The notes beneath the pieces were generated by a model. That model did no database searches and was not told where the DNA came from. It saw only the letters and a list, made by a program, of their open reading frames with translations. Position numbers and translations under genes: made by a program. A stretch of 64,000 nucleotides of DNA from Joostella atrarenae (GTDB taxonomy: Bacteria; Bacteroidota; Bacteroidia; Flavobacteriales; Flavobacteriaceae): NCBI RefSeq assembly GCF_021764745.1, contig NZ_JAETXX010000001.1, forward strand, positions 186,001 through 250,000, read 5' to 3'. Positions 26,289-35,372 of the stretch are shown piece by piece. Position 1 is the stretch's first letter. Each line of letters begins with the position of its first letter.

Positions 26289-26674
26289 TGGAAGTAATTC
26301 ACAAAATCGGCAGAAGAAAAACTGCAGTTGCAAGAGTTTACGTTTCTGAAGGTGAAGGTAAAATCACCATCAACAAAAAAGAATTTGCACAATACTTCCC
26401 AACGCCAACTTTACAGTACAAAGTTAAGCAGCCTCTAACATTAACAGAGAATGTTGAAAACTTTGACATTAAAGTAAATGTTTTTGGTGGTGGAGTAACA
26501 GGACAAGCTGAGGCTATCCGTCTTGCAATTTCTAGAGCTATGTGTGAAATCGATGCAGAGCATAGATTAACTCTTAAACCAGAAGGATTACTTACAAGAG
26601 ATCCAAGAATGGTAGAGCGTAAGAAATTCGGTCAGAAGAAAGCACGTAAGAAATTCCAGTTCTCTAAACGTTAA
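26288..26674 (+). CDS. rpsI: Small ribosomal subunit protein uS9
   Basis: A 128-residue S9 with IGRRKTAVARVYV at the N-terminus, the GGGVTGQAEAIRLAISRA core and the C-terminal basic tail KKARKKFQFSKR, whose last Arg contacts P-site tRNA in known ribosomes. It is coupled to rplM by a one-base overlap. A 208-base leader-containing gap separates it from rpsB. The small hairpin ATGTGT / ACACAT just after the stop is too weak to call a terminator. Confidence 0.97.
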   Translation: MEVIHKIGRRKTAVARVYVSEGEGKITINKKEFAQYFPTPTLQYKVKQPLTLTENVENFDIKVNVFGGGVTGQAEAIRLAISRAMCEIDAEHRLTLKPEGLLTRDPRMVERKKFGQKKARKKFQFSKR

Positions 26675-26736
26675 TCTGTATCAGATTTTTTACATGTGTT
26701 TTATACACATTGTTCATTTATTATTGAATTTAAAAC

Positions 26737-26781
26737 ATGTCGTTGCTTCGTTTCTTGAAAAAGAAAAGGAGAGCAGTTTAG
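26737..26781 (+). CDS. Possible 14-codon leader peptide ORF before rpsB
   Basis: ATG at 26737 opens a frame encoding MSLLRFLKKKRRAV and stopping at TAG 26779-26781. It is strongly basic, and its stop codon lies inside the 5' arm of the rpsB leader hairpin. Ribosomes finishing here would disrupt that hairpin, as in leader-peptide attenuation. It may equally be a chance ORF within the leader. No ribosome-binding sequence is evident, as is usual in this phylum. Confidence 0.35.
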   Translation: MSLLRFLKKKRRAV

Positions 26782-26857
26782 CATCCAAATGGTAAAGGCA
26801 ATCGATTTTTATCGTGACCACTTTAACATTGCTAAATATTCAAACCCACTTAGTGGG
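26777..26857 (+). promoter_or_regulatory. Structured leader RNA of rpsB
   Basis: A long interrupted hairpin. TTTAGCA (26777-26783) pairs with TGCTAAA (26830-26836). ATG (26789-26791) pairs with CAT, and TAAAG (26793-26797) pairs with CTTTA (26821-26825). The tip is CGAT-TTTT-ATCG (26803-26814). A second hairpin CCCAC-TTA-GTGGG follows at 26845-26857, 25 bases before the rpsB start. This is a good candidate for a uS2 (RpsB) autoregulatory element; the ligand is inferred. Confidence 0.6.
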
Positions 26858-26882
26858 CAACGGAAAGTAAACTATTACAAAA

Positions 26883-27680
26883 ATGGCAAATAACATAGAA
26901 GTTAAAGACTTACTAGAAGCAGGTGTACATTTTGGTCACCTTACTAGAAAATGGAATCCAAACATGGCTCCTTATATCTACATGGAGCGTAACGGGATTC
27001 ACGTTATCAATTTATACAAAACAGTTGCTAAAATTGAAGAGGCTAACGAAGCCCTTAAAAAAATAGCACAATCAGGTAGAAAAATCTTATTTGTAGCTAC
27101 CAAAAAACAAGCTAAAGATATCGTTGCTGAGAAAGCAGGAGCAGTAAATATGCCTTACATCACAGAAAGATGGCCAGGTGGTATGCTTACTAACTTCGTT
27201 ACTATTAGAAAAGCTGTTAAAAAAATGGCTGCTATTGATAGAATGAAGAAAGACGGTACTTTCGATACTCTTTCGAAAAAAGAAAAATTACAAGTAGATC
27301 GTTTAAGAGCTAAACTTGAGAAAAACTTAGGTTCTATTACAGACATGACTCGTTTACCAGGAGCATTGTTTATTGTAGATACTTTACGTGAACACATCGC
27401 AGTAAAAGAAGCACAGAAATTAAACATTCCAATTTTTGCAATGGTAGATACAAATTCTGACCCAAGAGAGGTTGATTATGTAATACCATCTAATGATGAT
27501 GCTTCTAAATCTATCGAGAAAGTTCTTACTCACGTTACTGCTGCTCTAGCTGAAGGTCTTTCTGAAAGAAAAGCTGACAAAGATGCTGAGAAGAAAGCAG
27601 AACAGGAAGAAGAAAGTAAAGCAGAACAAGAAGCTAAAGAGAAGAAAGCTAAAGCTTTAGAGACTGAAGACAACGATTAA
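26883..27680 (+). CDS. rpsB: Small ribosomal subunit protein uS2
   Basis: A 265-residue S2. The conserved motifs are LLEAGVHFGHLTRKWNPNM, RKILFVATKKQAKDIV, WPGGMLTN and the C-terminal VDTNSDPREVDYVIPSNDDA. A charged, low-complexity Glu/Lys tail (about 40 residues) extends beyond the core, common in Bacteroidota S2. It heads the rpsB-tsf pair, an arrangement conserved widely in bacteria. A structured leader precedes it and a long inverted repeat separates it from tsf. Confidence 0.97.
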   Translation: MANNIEVKDLLEAGVHFGHLTRKWNPNMAPYIYMERNGIHVINLYKTVAKIEEANEALKKIAQSGRKILFVATKKQAKDIVAEKAGAVNMPYITERWPGGMLTNFVTIRKAVKKMAAIDRMKKDGTFDTLSKKEKLQVDRLRAKLEKNLGSITDMTRLPGALFIVDTLREHIAVKEAQKLNIPIFAMVDTNSDPREVDYVIPSNDDASKSIEKVLTHVTAALAEGLSERKADKDAEKKAEQEEESKAEQEAKEKKAKALETEDND

Positions 27681-27692
27681 ATAACAATATAA

Positions 27693-27753
27693 TAAAGTCG
27701 TTATCCTCTTACCTTCTATACTTTTGTACAGAAATTAATGGATAACGACTTTA
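27693..27753. repeat. Perfect 14-bp inverted repeat between rpsB and tsf
   Basis: Arms TAAAGTCGTTATCC (27693-27706) and GGATAACGACTTTA (27740-27753) are exact reverse complements. The 33-base loop contains TACTTTTG (27719-27726), identical to the rplM -7 element, though no -33 box is placed correctly. There is no T tract after the right arm, so it is not a standard terminator. It may adjust the rpsB:tsf ratio by processing or partial termination, or hold an internal promoter. Confidence 0.75.
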
Positions 27754-27774
27754 CTAATTAAAACTGATATAGAA

Positions 27775-28599
27775 ATGGCAAAAATTACAGCCGCTGAAGT
27801 AAATAAACTTAGAAAGGCTACCGGTGCAGGTATGATGGATTGCAAAAATGCATTGGTTGAAGCTGAAGGCGATTTTGATACAGCAGTAGAAGTTCTTCGT
27901 AAAAAAGGACAAAAAGTAGCAGCTAAAAGAGCAGATAGAGAATCTACTGAAGGTGCCGTCATCGCTAAGGTAAACGACGCTAACAGCAGAGGTATTATTA
28001 TTTCTCTTAACTGTGAAACAGATTTCGTTGCTAAAAATGATACTTTCGTTGCTTTAGCTAACGAACTTGCAGATTTAGCTTTAAATTTTGACTCTAAAGA
28101 AGCATTTTTAGATGCAGACTTTAAAGGAGTTAAAGTTTCAGATAAATTAATCGAACAAACTGGAGTTATCGGTGAGAAAATCGAAATTGGTGACTTTAGA
28201 ACTTTAGAAGCTCCTTTCGTAGGTTCTTACATCCACGCAGGAAACAAAATCGCTACACTTGTAGGTTTATCTGCTGGTGTTGAAGGTGCAGATGTTGCTG
28301 CTAAAGATGTTGCAATGCAAGCTGCAGCAATGAACCCAGTTGCTTTAAACGAATCTGGAGTAGACCAAGAAGTTATCGATAAAGAAATCGAAATTGCAAA
28401 AGATACTTTAAGAGCAGAAGGGAAACCAGAAGCTATGCTAGAGAACATTGCAAAAGGTAAATTAAAGCGTTTCTTTAAAGACAACACTTTAGTAAACCAA
28501 GATTTTATTAAAGATAGCAAACTAAGCGTTACAGATTATGTAAAATCTTACGACAAAGAACTTACAGTTCTTGCTTTCGAAAGAGTAGCTTTAGGATAA
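27775..28599 (+). CDS. tsf: Translation elongation factor Ts
   Basis: A 274-residue EF-Ts, the nucleotide exchange factor of EF-Tu. The N-terminal UBA-like domain contains KLRKATGAGMMDCKNALVEA. The core contains NCETDFVAKNDTFVALA, the TDFV motif that inserts into EF-Tu, followed by dimerisation and C-terminal subdomains. It is downstream of rpsB with a 94-base gap holding a long inverted repeat, and is followed by a terminator. Confidence 0.97.
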   Translation: MAKITAAEVNKLRKATGAGMMDCKNALVEAEGDFDTAVEVLRKKGQKVAAKRADRESTEGAVIAKVNDANSRGIIISLNCETDFVAKNDTFVALANELADLALNFDSKEAFLDADFKGVKVSDKLIEQTGVIGEKIEIGDFRTLEAPFVGSYIHAGNKIATLVGLSAGVEGADVAAKDVAMQAAAMNPVALNESGVDQEVIDKEIEIAKDTLRAEGKPEAMLENIAKGKLKRFFKDNTLVNQDFIKDSKLSVTDYVKSYDKELTVLAFERVALG

Positions 28600-28638
28600 T
28601 ACATTACAGCTTATTCAATATAAGCTTTCATATATAAG

Positions 28639-28673
28639 ACCACTTTTGAATTTACTTCGGAAGTGGTTTTTTT
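28639..28673 (+). terminator. Intrinsic terminator after tsf
   Basis: Stem ACCACTT (28639-28645) / AAGTGGT (28661-28667) followed by a run of T residues to 28673. Confidence 0.85.
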
Positions 28674-28760
28674 ATACACGATATTTCTACTACTACGACT
28701 TAATTATTTTGCTTATTTTTGCTGAGGAAATTTTTCAGAAATAATCTTCAACAGAAAAAC

Positions 28761-29468
28761 ATGCAATACAAAAGAATACTTCTAAAGTTAAGCGGAGAAG
28801 CTCTAATGGGCAACAAACAGTACGGAATAGACCCAGTTAGGCTAAAAGAATATGCTGAAGAAATAAACTCAGTGATCGCAAAAGGTGTTCAAGTAGCTGT
28901 TGTAATAGGTGGCGGGAATATTTTTAGAGGACTTGCAGGCGCTAGTAATGGAATGGATAGAGTTCAAGGAGATCATATGGGAATGCTTGCTACCGTTATA
29001 AACGGACTTGCGCTACAATCTGCTCTAGAAGATGAAGGTGTACAAACTCGATTACAATCTGCTATAAAAATAAACGAAGTTGCTGAACCTTTTATTAGAA
29101 GACGTGCCATAAGACACCTAGAGAAGGGCCGTGTTGTAATTTTTGGTGGTGGAACAGGAAATCCTTATTTTACAACAGATTCTGCAGCTGTATTGAGAGC
29201 GATAGAAGTAAAATGTGATGTTATCTTAAAGGGAACTAGAGTTGATGGAATCTATACTTCAGACCCTGAGAAAGATAAAGACGCGACCAAATTTGATAAT
29301 ATTACATTTAAAGATGTACTTACAAAAGGACTAAAAGTAATGGATACTACAGCCTTTACATTAAGTCAAGAAAACGAATTGCCAATTATCGTTTTTGATA
29401 TGAATAAACCTGGGAATCTGCTAAAAGTAGTATCAGGAGAAAAAATTGGTACAAAAGTTAATCTTTAA
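28761..29468 (+). CDS. pyrH: UMP kinase
   Basis: A 235-residue UMP kinase (UMP + ATP to UDP) of the amino-acid-kinase fold. Its motifs are [63 protein letters not shown] and [13 protein letters not shown] start at ATG 28761 (MQYKRILLK). A longer in-frame start at 28719 would add 14 unconserved residues and would lie inside a TATTTTTG -7-like element (28714-28721). It is followed 46 bases later by frr, the usual pyrH-frr pair. Confidence 0.96.
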   Translation: MQYKRILLKLSGEALMGNKQYGIDPVRLKEYAEEINSVIAKGVQVAVVIGGGNIFRGLAGASNGMDRVQGDHMGMLATVINGLALQSALEDEGVQTRLQSAIKINEVAEPFIRRRAIRHLEKGRVVIFGGGTGNPYFTTDSAAVLRAIEVKCDVILKGTRVDGIYTSDPEKDKDATKFDNITFKDVLTKGLKVMDTTAFTLSQENELPIIVFDMNKPGNLLKVVSGEKIGTKVNL

Positions 29469-29514
29469 TTATCTTGTAATTTAATTAGCTAAACTATTTT
29501 AAACATTAATAGTT

Positions 29515-30069
29515 ATGAACGAAGAAACACAATTTATATTAGATACCGCCAAAGAATCTATGGACGGTGCGCTAAAGCATTTAGAGAAGGAGTTTGTAAA
29601 CATCCGTGCCGGTAAAGCTAGCCCAGCAATGGTTGGTAGCGTTATGGTAGATTACTATGGTTCTCCTACTCCACTTAGTCAAGTTGCCAATATAAATACC
29701 CCAGACGGAAGAACAATTTCTATCCAGCCATGGGAAAAAGGAATGATTCAGCAGATAGAAAAAGGAATCATGATTGCCAACTTAGGGTTTAATCCTATGA
29801 ATAATGGTGATATGGTGATTATTAACGTTCCACCGCTTACAGAAGAAAGAAGAAGAGACTTAGTAAAACAAGCAAAAGCTGAAGCTGAAGATGCTAAAGT
29901 ATCTATAAGAAGTGCTAGACAAGAGGCTAATAAAGAAATAAAAAAATTAGATATCTCTGAAGATCTTAAAGCGAATGCAGAAGTAGATGTACAGGCATTA
30001 ACAGATGAGTACATCAAAAAAACTGATGCTAGTTTAGCTACCAAAGAGAAAGAAATAATGACAGTTTAA
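29515..30069 (+). CDS. frr: Ribosome recycling factor
   Basis: A 184-residue RRF of normal length. It has the N-terminal helix MDGALKHLEKEFVNIRAGKASPAMV, the hinge and barrel domain DYYGSPTPLSQVANINTPDGRTISIQPW, then ALTDEYIKKTDA in the C-terminal helix. With EF-G it splits post-termination ribosomes. It is co-transcribed with pyrH; a 7-bp inverted repeat (AACTATT / AATAGTT, 29492-29514) directly abuts the start codon. A strong terminator follows. Confidence 0.97.
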   Translation: MNEETQFILDTAKESMDGALKHLEKEFVNIRAGKASPAMVGSVMVDYYGSPTPLSQVANINTPDGRTISIQPWEKGMIQQIEKGIMIANLGFNPMNNGDMVIINVPPLTEERRRDLVKQAKAEAEDAKVSIRSARQEANKEIKKLDISEDLKANAEVDVQALTDEYIKKTDASLATKEKEIMTV

Positions 30070-30092
30070 TTTTAGTTAAACTTTCAATAAAA

Positions 30093-30127
30093 AATTAAAG
30101 CGGCTCCAAGGAGTCGCTTTAATTTTT
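30093..30127. terminator. Intrinsic terminator after frr
   Basis: Stem AATTAAAGCG..CTCC / GGAG..CGCTTTAATT with an AAG loop, followed by TTTTTT. The flanking A run means it may work in both directions. Confidence 0.88.
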
Positions 30128-30169
30128 TGTAACATTACAAGATATTTTCAAAAGACCCGTTTCTAATAA

Positions 30170-32695
30170 ATGAAAAATAAAGCGTCCTTTATTTTAATAC
30201 TATTCTTACTACTGGCAAACGCAAGTTTTGCCCAAGATATCATATCTGGAAGAGTACTATCTGAAGAAAATGCTACCCCGCTTCCATTTGCCACTATTGT
30301 TACTAATAACGGCAAAAACACAATTACTAATTTAGATGGAGAATTCTCCATTGTTAAGAGTGATAGCCTCCAAATTCTAACTATAAGCTACATTGGCTAT
30401 AAGCCAAAAAAGCAAGCAATCTTCTCCAACGATGATATTACTATAATTCTAGAAAAAAATATCGAAGAATTAGATGAAGTAATTTTAAGGGAAAAAGGAA
30501 CTGATGGCTTAGCTATTATAAAAAAAGCAATTGAAAATCGTGAGAATAACAACCCTGAAGATATTCTAAACACATATTCTTACGACAACTATAGTAAACT
30601 AATTATTACTGCTGATAAAGATTCTATCAACGGAACAATCGATTCTATATTTAAGGTAAAAAGAAATGATAGATTAAAATTTAAAAAAATAGATTCAACT
30701 AACTATCAGCTAAAAAAGCAACTCGAAAAGTCTCATTTATACATTATTGAAAAAGCTTCTAAATTTTTGTATTCTAAACATAAAGGGGAGCGAGAAAATA
30801 TCATTGGGACACATATGGCTGGTTTTAAGAAACCAATCTATGAAGCGTTAGCTCTAGAAATGCAATCTTTTTCTTTTTACGACAATCATTATAAAGTATT
30901 CGGAACCGAATTTGTAAGCCCACTTGGAAAAAATGCATTAAAAACATACAATTATAAAATTTTAGATACCGTAAACGAACAAGATCGTGATGGCTATATA
31001 ATTCATTATTTCCCTAAAAAAGATAAAGAAAGAGTAGGCTTAGAAGGCGTTTTATATATCGACACAAAAAGCTACGCTATTCAAAAAGCCATTTCTCAAT
31101 TAAATGCTGCAATAGATGTTCAAGCTGTACAAAACTATACTTATTTTGAAAAGGAAAATATATGGTTTCCTTCCAAAAGTAATGTTATGGTCGGAAAAGG
31201 AGAAAACAATAATGTAGTTACCTTATTTGGAAAATTAAGGATAGCCTCTAGCTCTAAAATGGAAGATTCTACTTTTGTGAGCACCAATCCTGATGATATT
31301 ACTAAACATATTTATCTTATTGCAGAAACGAATAATTCTAATATCAACCTCAATCAACCAGTAACAATAGAAAGGAGAGACACTGCAATTGATCTTCTAA
31401 ACGTAGCTGCAGATAGAGAAGAAGATTTTTGGAGAAGCTATAGAACTGATAGTATTACTGATAAAGAAAAAGAAACTTACATAGCAGTAGATAGTTTAGT
31501 GGAAGCTAATAACTACGAAAAGAAACTATCTTTTATAAGAAAAGTGATGGTAGGATATGTGAGTACAAAATATATTGATTTTGATTATAAATCGTTACTA
31601 AAGTTCAATAGGTATGAAAACTTTAGACTTGGACTAAGCGCTGTAACCAATAATAATTTCTCTACTAAATATAAAATACATGGTTATGGTGCCTATGGAA
31701 CGAAAGACGGAGAATTTAAGTATGGTTTTGGCGCAGAAAGGAGATTAGATAAATATGATGACACCCGAATTGGAATAAACTATAAAGACGACTTAGTAGA
31801 AACTGGAAGTTTAACTTTTATTACTGACGGAAGGGCTTTTTATTTATTTGAACCGAGACTATTTAACATTAGTCAGTTTCATAAAGTAAACGACATAAGT
31901 GCTTATGTAACCCATGATTTTACTCCTAAAATAAGTTCTAGATTCGAGCTCTCTCACCAAGACGTAAAACCTACTTACGATTATACTTTTACCAATAATG
32001 GGCAAACCTATGAAACTTACCAAACAAGCTCCATTACAGCTGCAATTCAATGGAACCCATTTAATAAATACATGCAAACTAATGAAGGTAAAGTTATTAT
32101 AGAAAACAAATACCCACAGTTTACTTTACAAACTACTCAAGCGCTTAGGAATCTATTTGACAGTGATTTAAGCTTCTCAAAAGTAGCTATGAGAGTTATG
32201 CATGAAATAAGTCCACTCAACAAAGGAAAAACAACATTTCTATTTGTTGGAGGGATAGGATTTGGCGACCTCCCAATAACAGAATTGTTTAACACCTCTC
32301 CAAACCAGCCAGACGGAGAAGTAATATTAGACAGATTTTCTGTTGCTGGACGTGATAGTTTTGAGACTATGTATTTTAATGAGTTTTTCTCTGATAGATA
32401 TGCTGTCTTACAAGCAAAACATTACTTTAAGCGTTTCAATATTACAAAGAATTTTAGACCAGAATTGGTGCTAATATCAAGATTCGCAATAGGGAATGTA
32501 TCCGAAAGACAACAACATGAGGGAATCGATTTTAACTCTTTAGAAAACGGATATTTAGAAAGCGGGATAGAAATAAATAAAATTCTCAAAGGTTTCGGAC
32601 TCAACTTTATGTATAGGTACGGAGCTTATCACTTACCTAATTTTGATGACAATATCTCCTTTAAGTTTACCTACTATTTTAGTTTAGGTTTTTAG
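30170..32695 (+). CDS. DUF5686 / carboxypeptidase-regulatory-like outer-membrane protein
   Basis: An 841-residue protein with a signal peptide (cleavage near NASFAQ). A carboxypeptidase-regulatory-like beta-sandwich follows (residues ~22-110: SGRVLSEENATPLPFATIV, TNLDGEFSI, ISYIGYKPKK). Then comes a long DUF5686 region that looks like an outer-membrane beta-barrel, rich in alternating aromatic strands and ending in a C-terminal Phe (YYFSLGF). It resembles SusC N-termini but lacks a TonB plug. DUF5686 proteins are widespread in Bacteroidota with unknown function. The downstream RND gene begins 45 bases later but has its own -7 element. Confidence 0.82.
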   Translation: MKNKASFILILFLLLANASFAQDIISGRVLSEENATPLPFATIVTNNGKNTITNLDGEFSIVKSDSLQILTISYIGYKPKKQAIFSNDDITIILEKNIEELDEVILREKGTDGLAIIKKAIENRENNNPEDILNTYSYDNYSKLIITADKDSINGTIDSIFKVKRNDRLKFKKIDSTNYQLKKQLEKSHLYIIEKASKFLYSKHKGERENIIGTHMAGFKKPIYEALALEMQSFSFYDNHYKVFGTEFVSPLGKNALKTYNYKILDTVNEQDRDGYIIHYFPKKDKERVGLEGVLYIDTKSYAIQKAISQLNAAIDVQAVQNYTYFEKENIWFPSKSNVMVGKGENNNVVTLFGKLRIASSSKMEDSTFVSTNPDDITKHIYLIAETNNSNINLNQPVTIERRDTAIDLLNVAADREEDFWRSYRTDSITDKEKETYIAVDSLVEANNYEKKLSFIRKVMVGYVSTKYIDFDYKSLLKFNRYENFRLGLSAVTNNNFSTKYKIHGYGAYGTKDGEFKYGFGAERRLDKYDDTRIGINYKDDLVETGSLTFITDGRAFYLFEPRLFNISQFHKVNDISAYVTHDFTPKISSRFELSHQDVKPTYDYTFTNNGQTYETYQTSSITAAIQWNPFNKYMQTNEGKVIIENKYPQFTLQTTQALRNLFDSDLSFSKVAMRVMHEISPLNKGKTTFLFVGGIGFGDLPITELFNTSPNQPDGEVILDRFSVAGRDSFETMYFNEFFSDRYAVLQAKHYFKRFNITKNFRPELVLISRFAIGNVSERQQHEGIDFNSLENGYLESGIEINKILKGFGLNFMYRYGAYHLPNFDDNISFKFTYYFSLGF

Positions 32696-32715
32696 GCACA
32701 TTCGCAGAGGTTTTC

Positions 32716-32723
32716 TACCTTTG
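32716..32723 (+). promoter_or_regulatory. -7 element of the RND exporter gene
   Basis: TACCTTTG matches TAnnTTTG exactly, 17 bases before the ATG at 32741. The -33 region (TTTAGG near 32691) is poor. It lies outside the upstream stop codon. Confidence 0.45.
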
Positions 32724-32740
32724 CATTGAAATTTTTTTTG

Positions 32741-35125
32741 ATGATAAACAAGATCAGTAAAGGCTTTTGGAAGAAAACAGCTAGAATAATTCTTCGCAAT
32801 CGCATCGTTATTTTGTTGATTCTACTCGGAATCACTGTTTTCCTTGCTATGCAGTGGAAAAATATGCGCTTCACTTTTACAGAAGCTAATCTACTTCCAG
32901 ATCACCATCCGGTAAATGTAGAATACAATAAGTTTCTTGACGCCTTTGGGGAAGAAGGAAACCTAATTATCATCGCTATAAAAGATGATAGCCTGTTTAC
33001 TCCTGATAATTTTAATGAATGGAATAAACTGAGTAAAAAGCTGCAAGCAAAACCTGAAGTAGACCTCGTAATATCTACAGACAACCTTCAGAAACTAGTA
33101 AAAAATACTGAGAAGCAACAGTTTGAAATGGAACCTTTAATTAAAGGGGAAATAAAAAATAATGTTGAAATCGATAGTTTAAAGGACGAGTTATTCCATA
33201 GACTTCCATTTTATGAAAGCCTACTTTACAATAAAGAAACACACACTATTAGAACAGCTATTTATATTGATAAAGAGATTGTAAACACTAGTGTACGTAA
33301 AGATTTTGTGCTTAATGACTTTGAACCGCTAATTGACGATTTCGAAGCCAAAACGGGACTTGACGTTAGAGTTTCTGGAATGCCATACATAAGAACACTA
33401 AATTCTCAAAGTATCATAGACGAAATAAGTATGTTTATTGGTGCTGCCTTAGGTGTTACTTCTTTAATATTCTTTTTCTTTTTTAGATCCTTTAGAGCTA
33501 CTTTCATTTCAATGATAGTAGTAATAATTGGAGTTATGTGGGCATTTGGAATCTTAGGCCTACTTCATTATGAAATTACTGTTTTAACTGCACTCATACC
33601 TCCTTTAATCATTGTTATTGGAATCCCCAATTGTATATTCCTCATCAATAAATATCAGCAGGAGGTTCAAAAACACGGAAACCAAGCTAAATCACTACAG
33701 CGTGTAATATCTAATGTTGGGAATGCTACATTGATGACCAATATCACCACTGCTGCTGGTTTTGCCACTTTTATTATTACAGAGAGTAAGCTTTTAAAAG
33801 AGTTTGGTATCGTTGCTTCTTTAAACATCTTTGCAATTTTTGTATTATCGTTACTTATAATTCCGATTATATACAGTTTTATGCCTTTGCCTAAAACAAA
33901 GCATTTAAAACATTTAAATACAAGATGGATCAACACATTTGTTGGTTGGATGGAAAACACCGTTCGTAATCATAAAATTGCTGTATTTATAGTTTCCCTA
34001 TTAGCTCTAATTAGTAGCATCATAGGTATTTATCAAATTAGAATCTCTGGGAGTTTAATAGAAGATATGCCTCAAGACGCAGCTTTCTTTGATGATATTC
34101 GTTTTTTCGAAAAAGAGTTTGATGGAATCCTTCCTGTCGAAATAATGGTGGATACAAAGAGAAAAAATGGCGTTTTAAAACTCTCAACCCTTAGAAGAAT
34201 GGAAGAGCTGGAAGACCTTATTAAAGAGATTCCAGAACTATCAGATCCGATTTCTGTAACTAATTTGGTAAAATACTCCAAACAAGCTTATTATAATGGG
34301 AATCCTGATTACTACCAGCTTCCTAATAATCAAGAAAATGCATTTATCCTTTCTTACGCAAAAAAATCTTCTAACAATGCCAATCTACTTAAAAGCTTTG
34401 TAGATTCTACCGGGCAAGTGGCAAGAATCACCACTTTTATGAAAGATATTGGTACTGACAAAATGGAAGGGATAGAAGCTGACCTATGGAAAAAAATACA
34501 CAAAGTTCTTCCTGAAGATCGCTACGACATCACTCTTACAGGGAAAGCATTGGTATTTATGAAAGGAACGAAATACTTAGTGAAAAATTTAGTGATGTCT
34601 CTTGCGCTAGCAATTTTTCTTATTTCTCTATTTATGGCCTATATGTTTAGGTCCTTTAAAATGATCATAGTCTCCTTAATTCCAAATATCCTTCCGCTTA
34701 TAATTACAGCCGGAATGATGGGATTCTTAGGAATACCAATTAAGCCGTCTACAATTTTAGTTTTTAGTGTTGCTTTTGGTATTTCTGTAGATGATACTAT
34801 TCACTTTTTAGCAAAATACAGACAGGAACTTACAAAGAACCATTGGAACATAAGAAAATCTGTATATAACGCACTAAGAGAAACTGGAGTGAGCATGTTC
34901 TACACTTCTATAGTATTATTCTTTGGCTTCTCAGTTTTTATGTTAAGTAGCTTCGGTGGAACAAAAGCTTTAGGAGGACTTGTTTCTTTTACGCTATTAA
35001 CAGCCATGTTAGCAAATCTAATTTTACTACCTGCCCTTTTATTAGCGCTAGAAAGAAACATAGCAAACAAGAAAGTTCTTAAAAAACCTAATATCGATGT
35101 GCTTCCTAAAAGCAGTAAACAGTAA
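32741..35125 (+). CDS. RND superfamily (MMPL-type) exporter
   Basis: A 794-residue membrane protein with the duplicated RND layout: one N-terminal helix, a large periplasmic loop, five helices, then the same again. It shows SSD/MMPL-like segments (VTSLIFFFFFRSFRATFISMI; AFGISVDDTIHFLAKYRQEL with the conserved Asp pair; HFLAKYRQ). The family exports lipids or hydrophobic compounds using the proton gradient; the substrate here is unknown. I start at ATG 32741, because the alternative TTG at 32726 directly follows a -7 promoter element and would be at the transcript's very 5' end. Confidence 0.85.
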   Translation: MINKISKGFWKKTARIILRNRIVILLILLGITVFLAMQWKNMRFTFTEANLLPDHHPVNVEYNKFLDAFGEEGNLIIIAIKDDSLFTPDNFNEWNKLSKKLQAKPEVDLVISTDNLQKLVKNTEKQQFEMEPLIKGEIKNNVEIDSLKDELFHRLPFYESLLYNKETHTIRTAIYIDKEIVNTSVRKDFVLNDFEPLIDDFEAKTGLDVRVSGMPYIRTLNSQSIIDEISMFIGAALGVTSLIFFFFFRSFRATFISMIVVIIGVMWAFGILGLLHYEITVLTALIPPLIIVIGIPNCIFLINKYQQEVQKHGNQAKSLQRVISNVGNATLMTNITTAAGFATFIITESKLLKEFGIVASLNIFAIFVLSLLIIPIIYSFMPLPKTKHLKHLNTRWINTFVGWMENTVRNHKIAVFIVSLLALISSIIGIYQIRISGSLIEDMPQDAAFFDDIRFFEKEFDGILPVEIMVDTKRKNGVLKLSTLRRMEELEDLIKEIPELSDPISVTNLVKYSKQAYYNGNPDYYQLPNNQENAFILSYAKKSSNNANLLKSFVDSTGQVARITTFMKDIGTDKMEGIEADLWKKIHKVLPEDRYDITLTGKALVFMKGTKYLVKNLVMSLALAIFLISLFMAYMFRSFKMIIVSLIPNILPLIITAGMMGFLGIPIKPSTILVFSVAFGISVDDTIHFLAKYRQELTKNHWNIRKSVYNALRETGVSMFYTSIVLFFGFSVFMLSSFGGTKALGGLVSFTLLTAMLANLILLPALLLALERNIANKKVLKKPNIDVLPKSSKQ

Positions 35126-35154
35126 AATTTTTCTTATTAAGAAATAAATCATTG

Positions 35155-35203
35155 AAAAAAAGCCATTGGCGAATTATTAAAAATTTGCTAATGGCTTTTT
35201 TTT
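35155..35203. terminator. Intrinsic terminator after the RND exporter gene
   Basis: Stem AAAAGCCATT / AATGGCTTTT closes a longer imperfect hairpin with T residues to 35203. The A run on the left makes it potentially bidirectional. Confidence 0.85.
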
Positions 35204-35257
35204 ATAAAATCTAATCAAGAAAGAAAATATTCATAGGGATTCTAAGTGCTTAGAAAT

Positions 35258-35369
35258 AAAAAAAAGCCTGCCGGAAACAAGTTTCCGAACAGACTTTAAG
35301 GTTCCCCCAAACCTACAATCTTATATATTTTGAATTGCTTTAAGAGCAATATTTTTTACGAACTATTTT
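35258..35369 (-). ncRNA. Candidate small RNA, about 112 nt, unidentified
   Basis: On the minus strand a full consensus promoter is followed by three hairpins. The first is ATTGCT-CTTAA-AGCAAT (about 35334-35350). The second is AGGTT-TGGGGG-AACCT, which exposes a G-rich loop. The third is a rho-independent terminator, AAGTCTG(T)TCGGAAAC / GTTTCCGGCAGGCTT, ending in eight T (35265-35258). No start-stop ORF of note lies within it. The complementary strand shows no terminator logic. It could belong to a known Bacteroidota RNA family such as 6S-Flavo or Flavo-1; I cannot confirm that by eye. Confidence 0.7.
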
Positions 35370-35372
35370 CTA

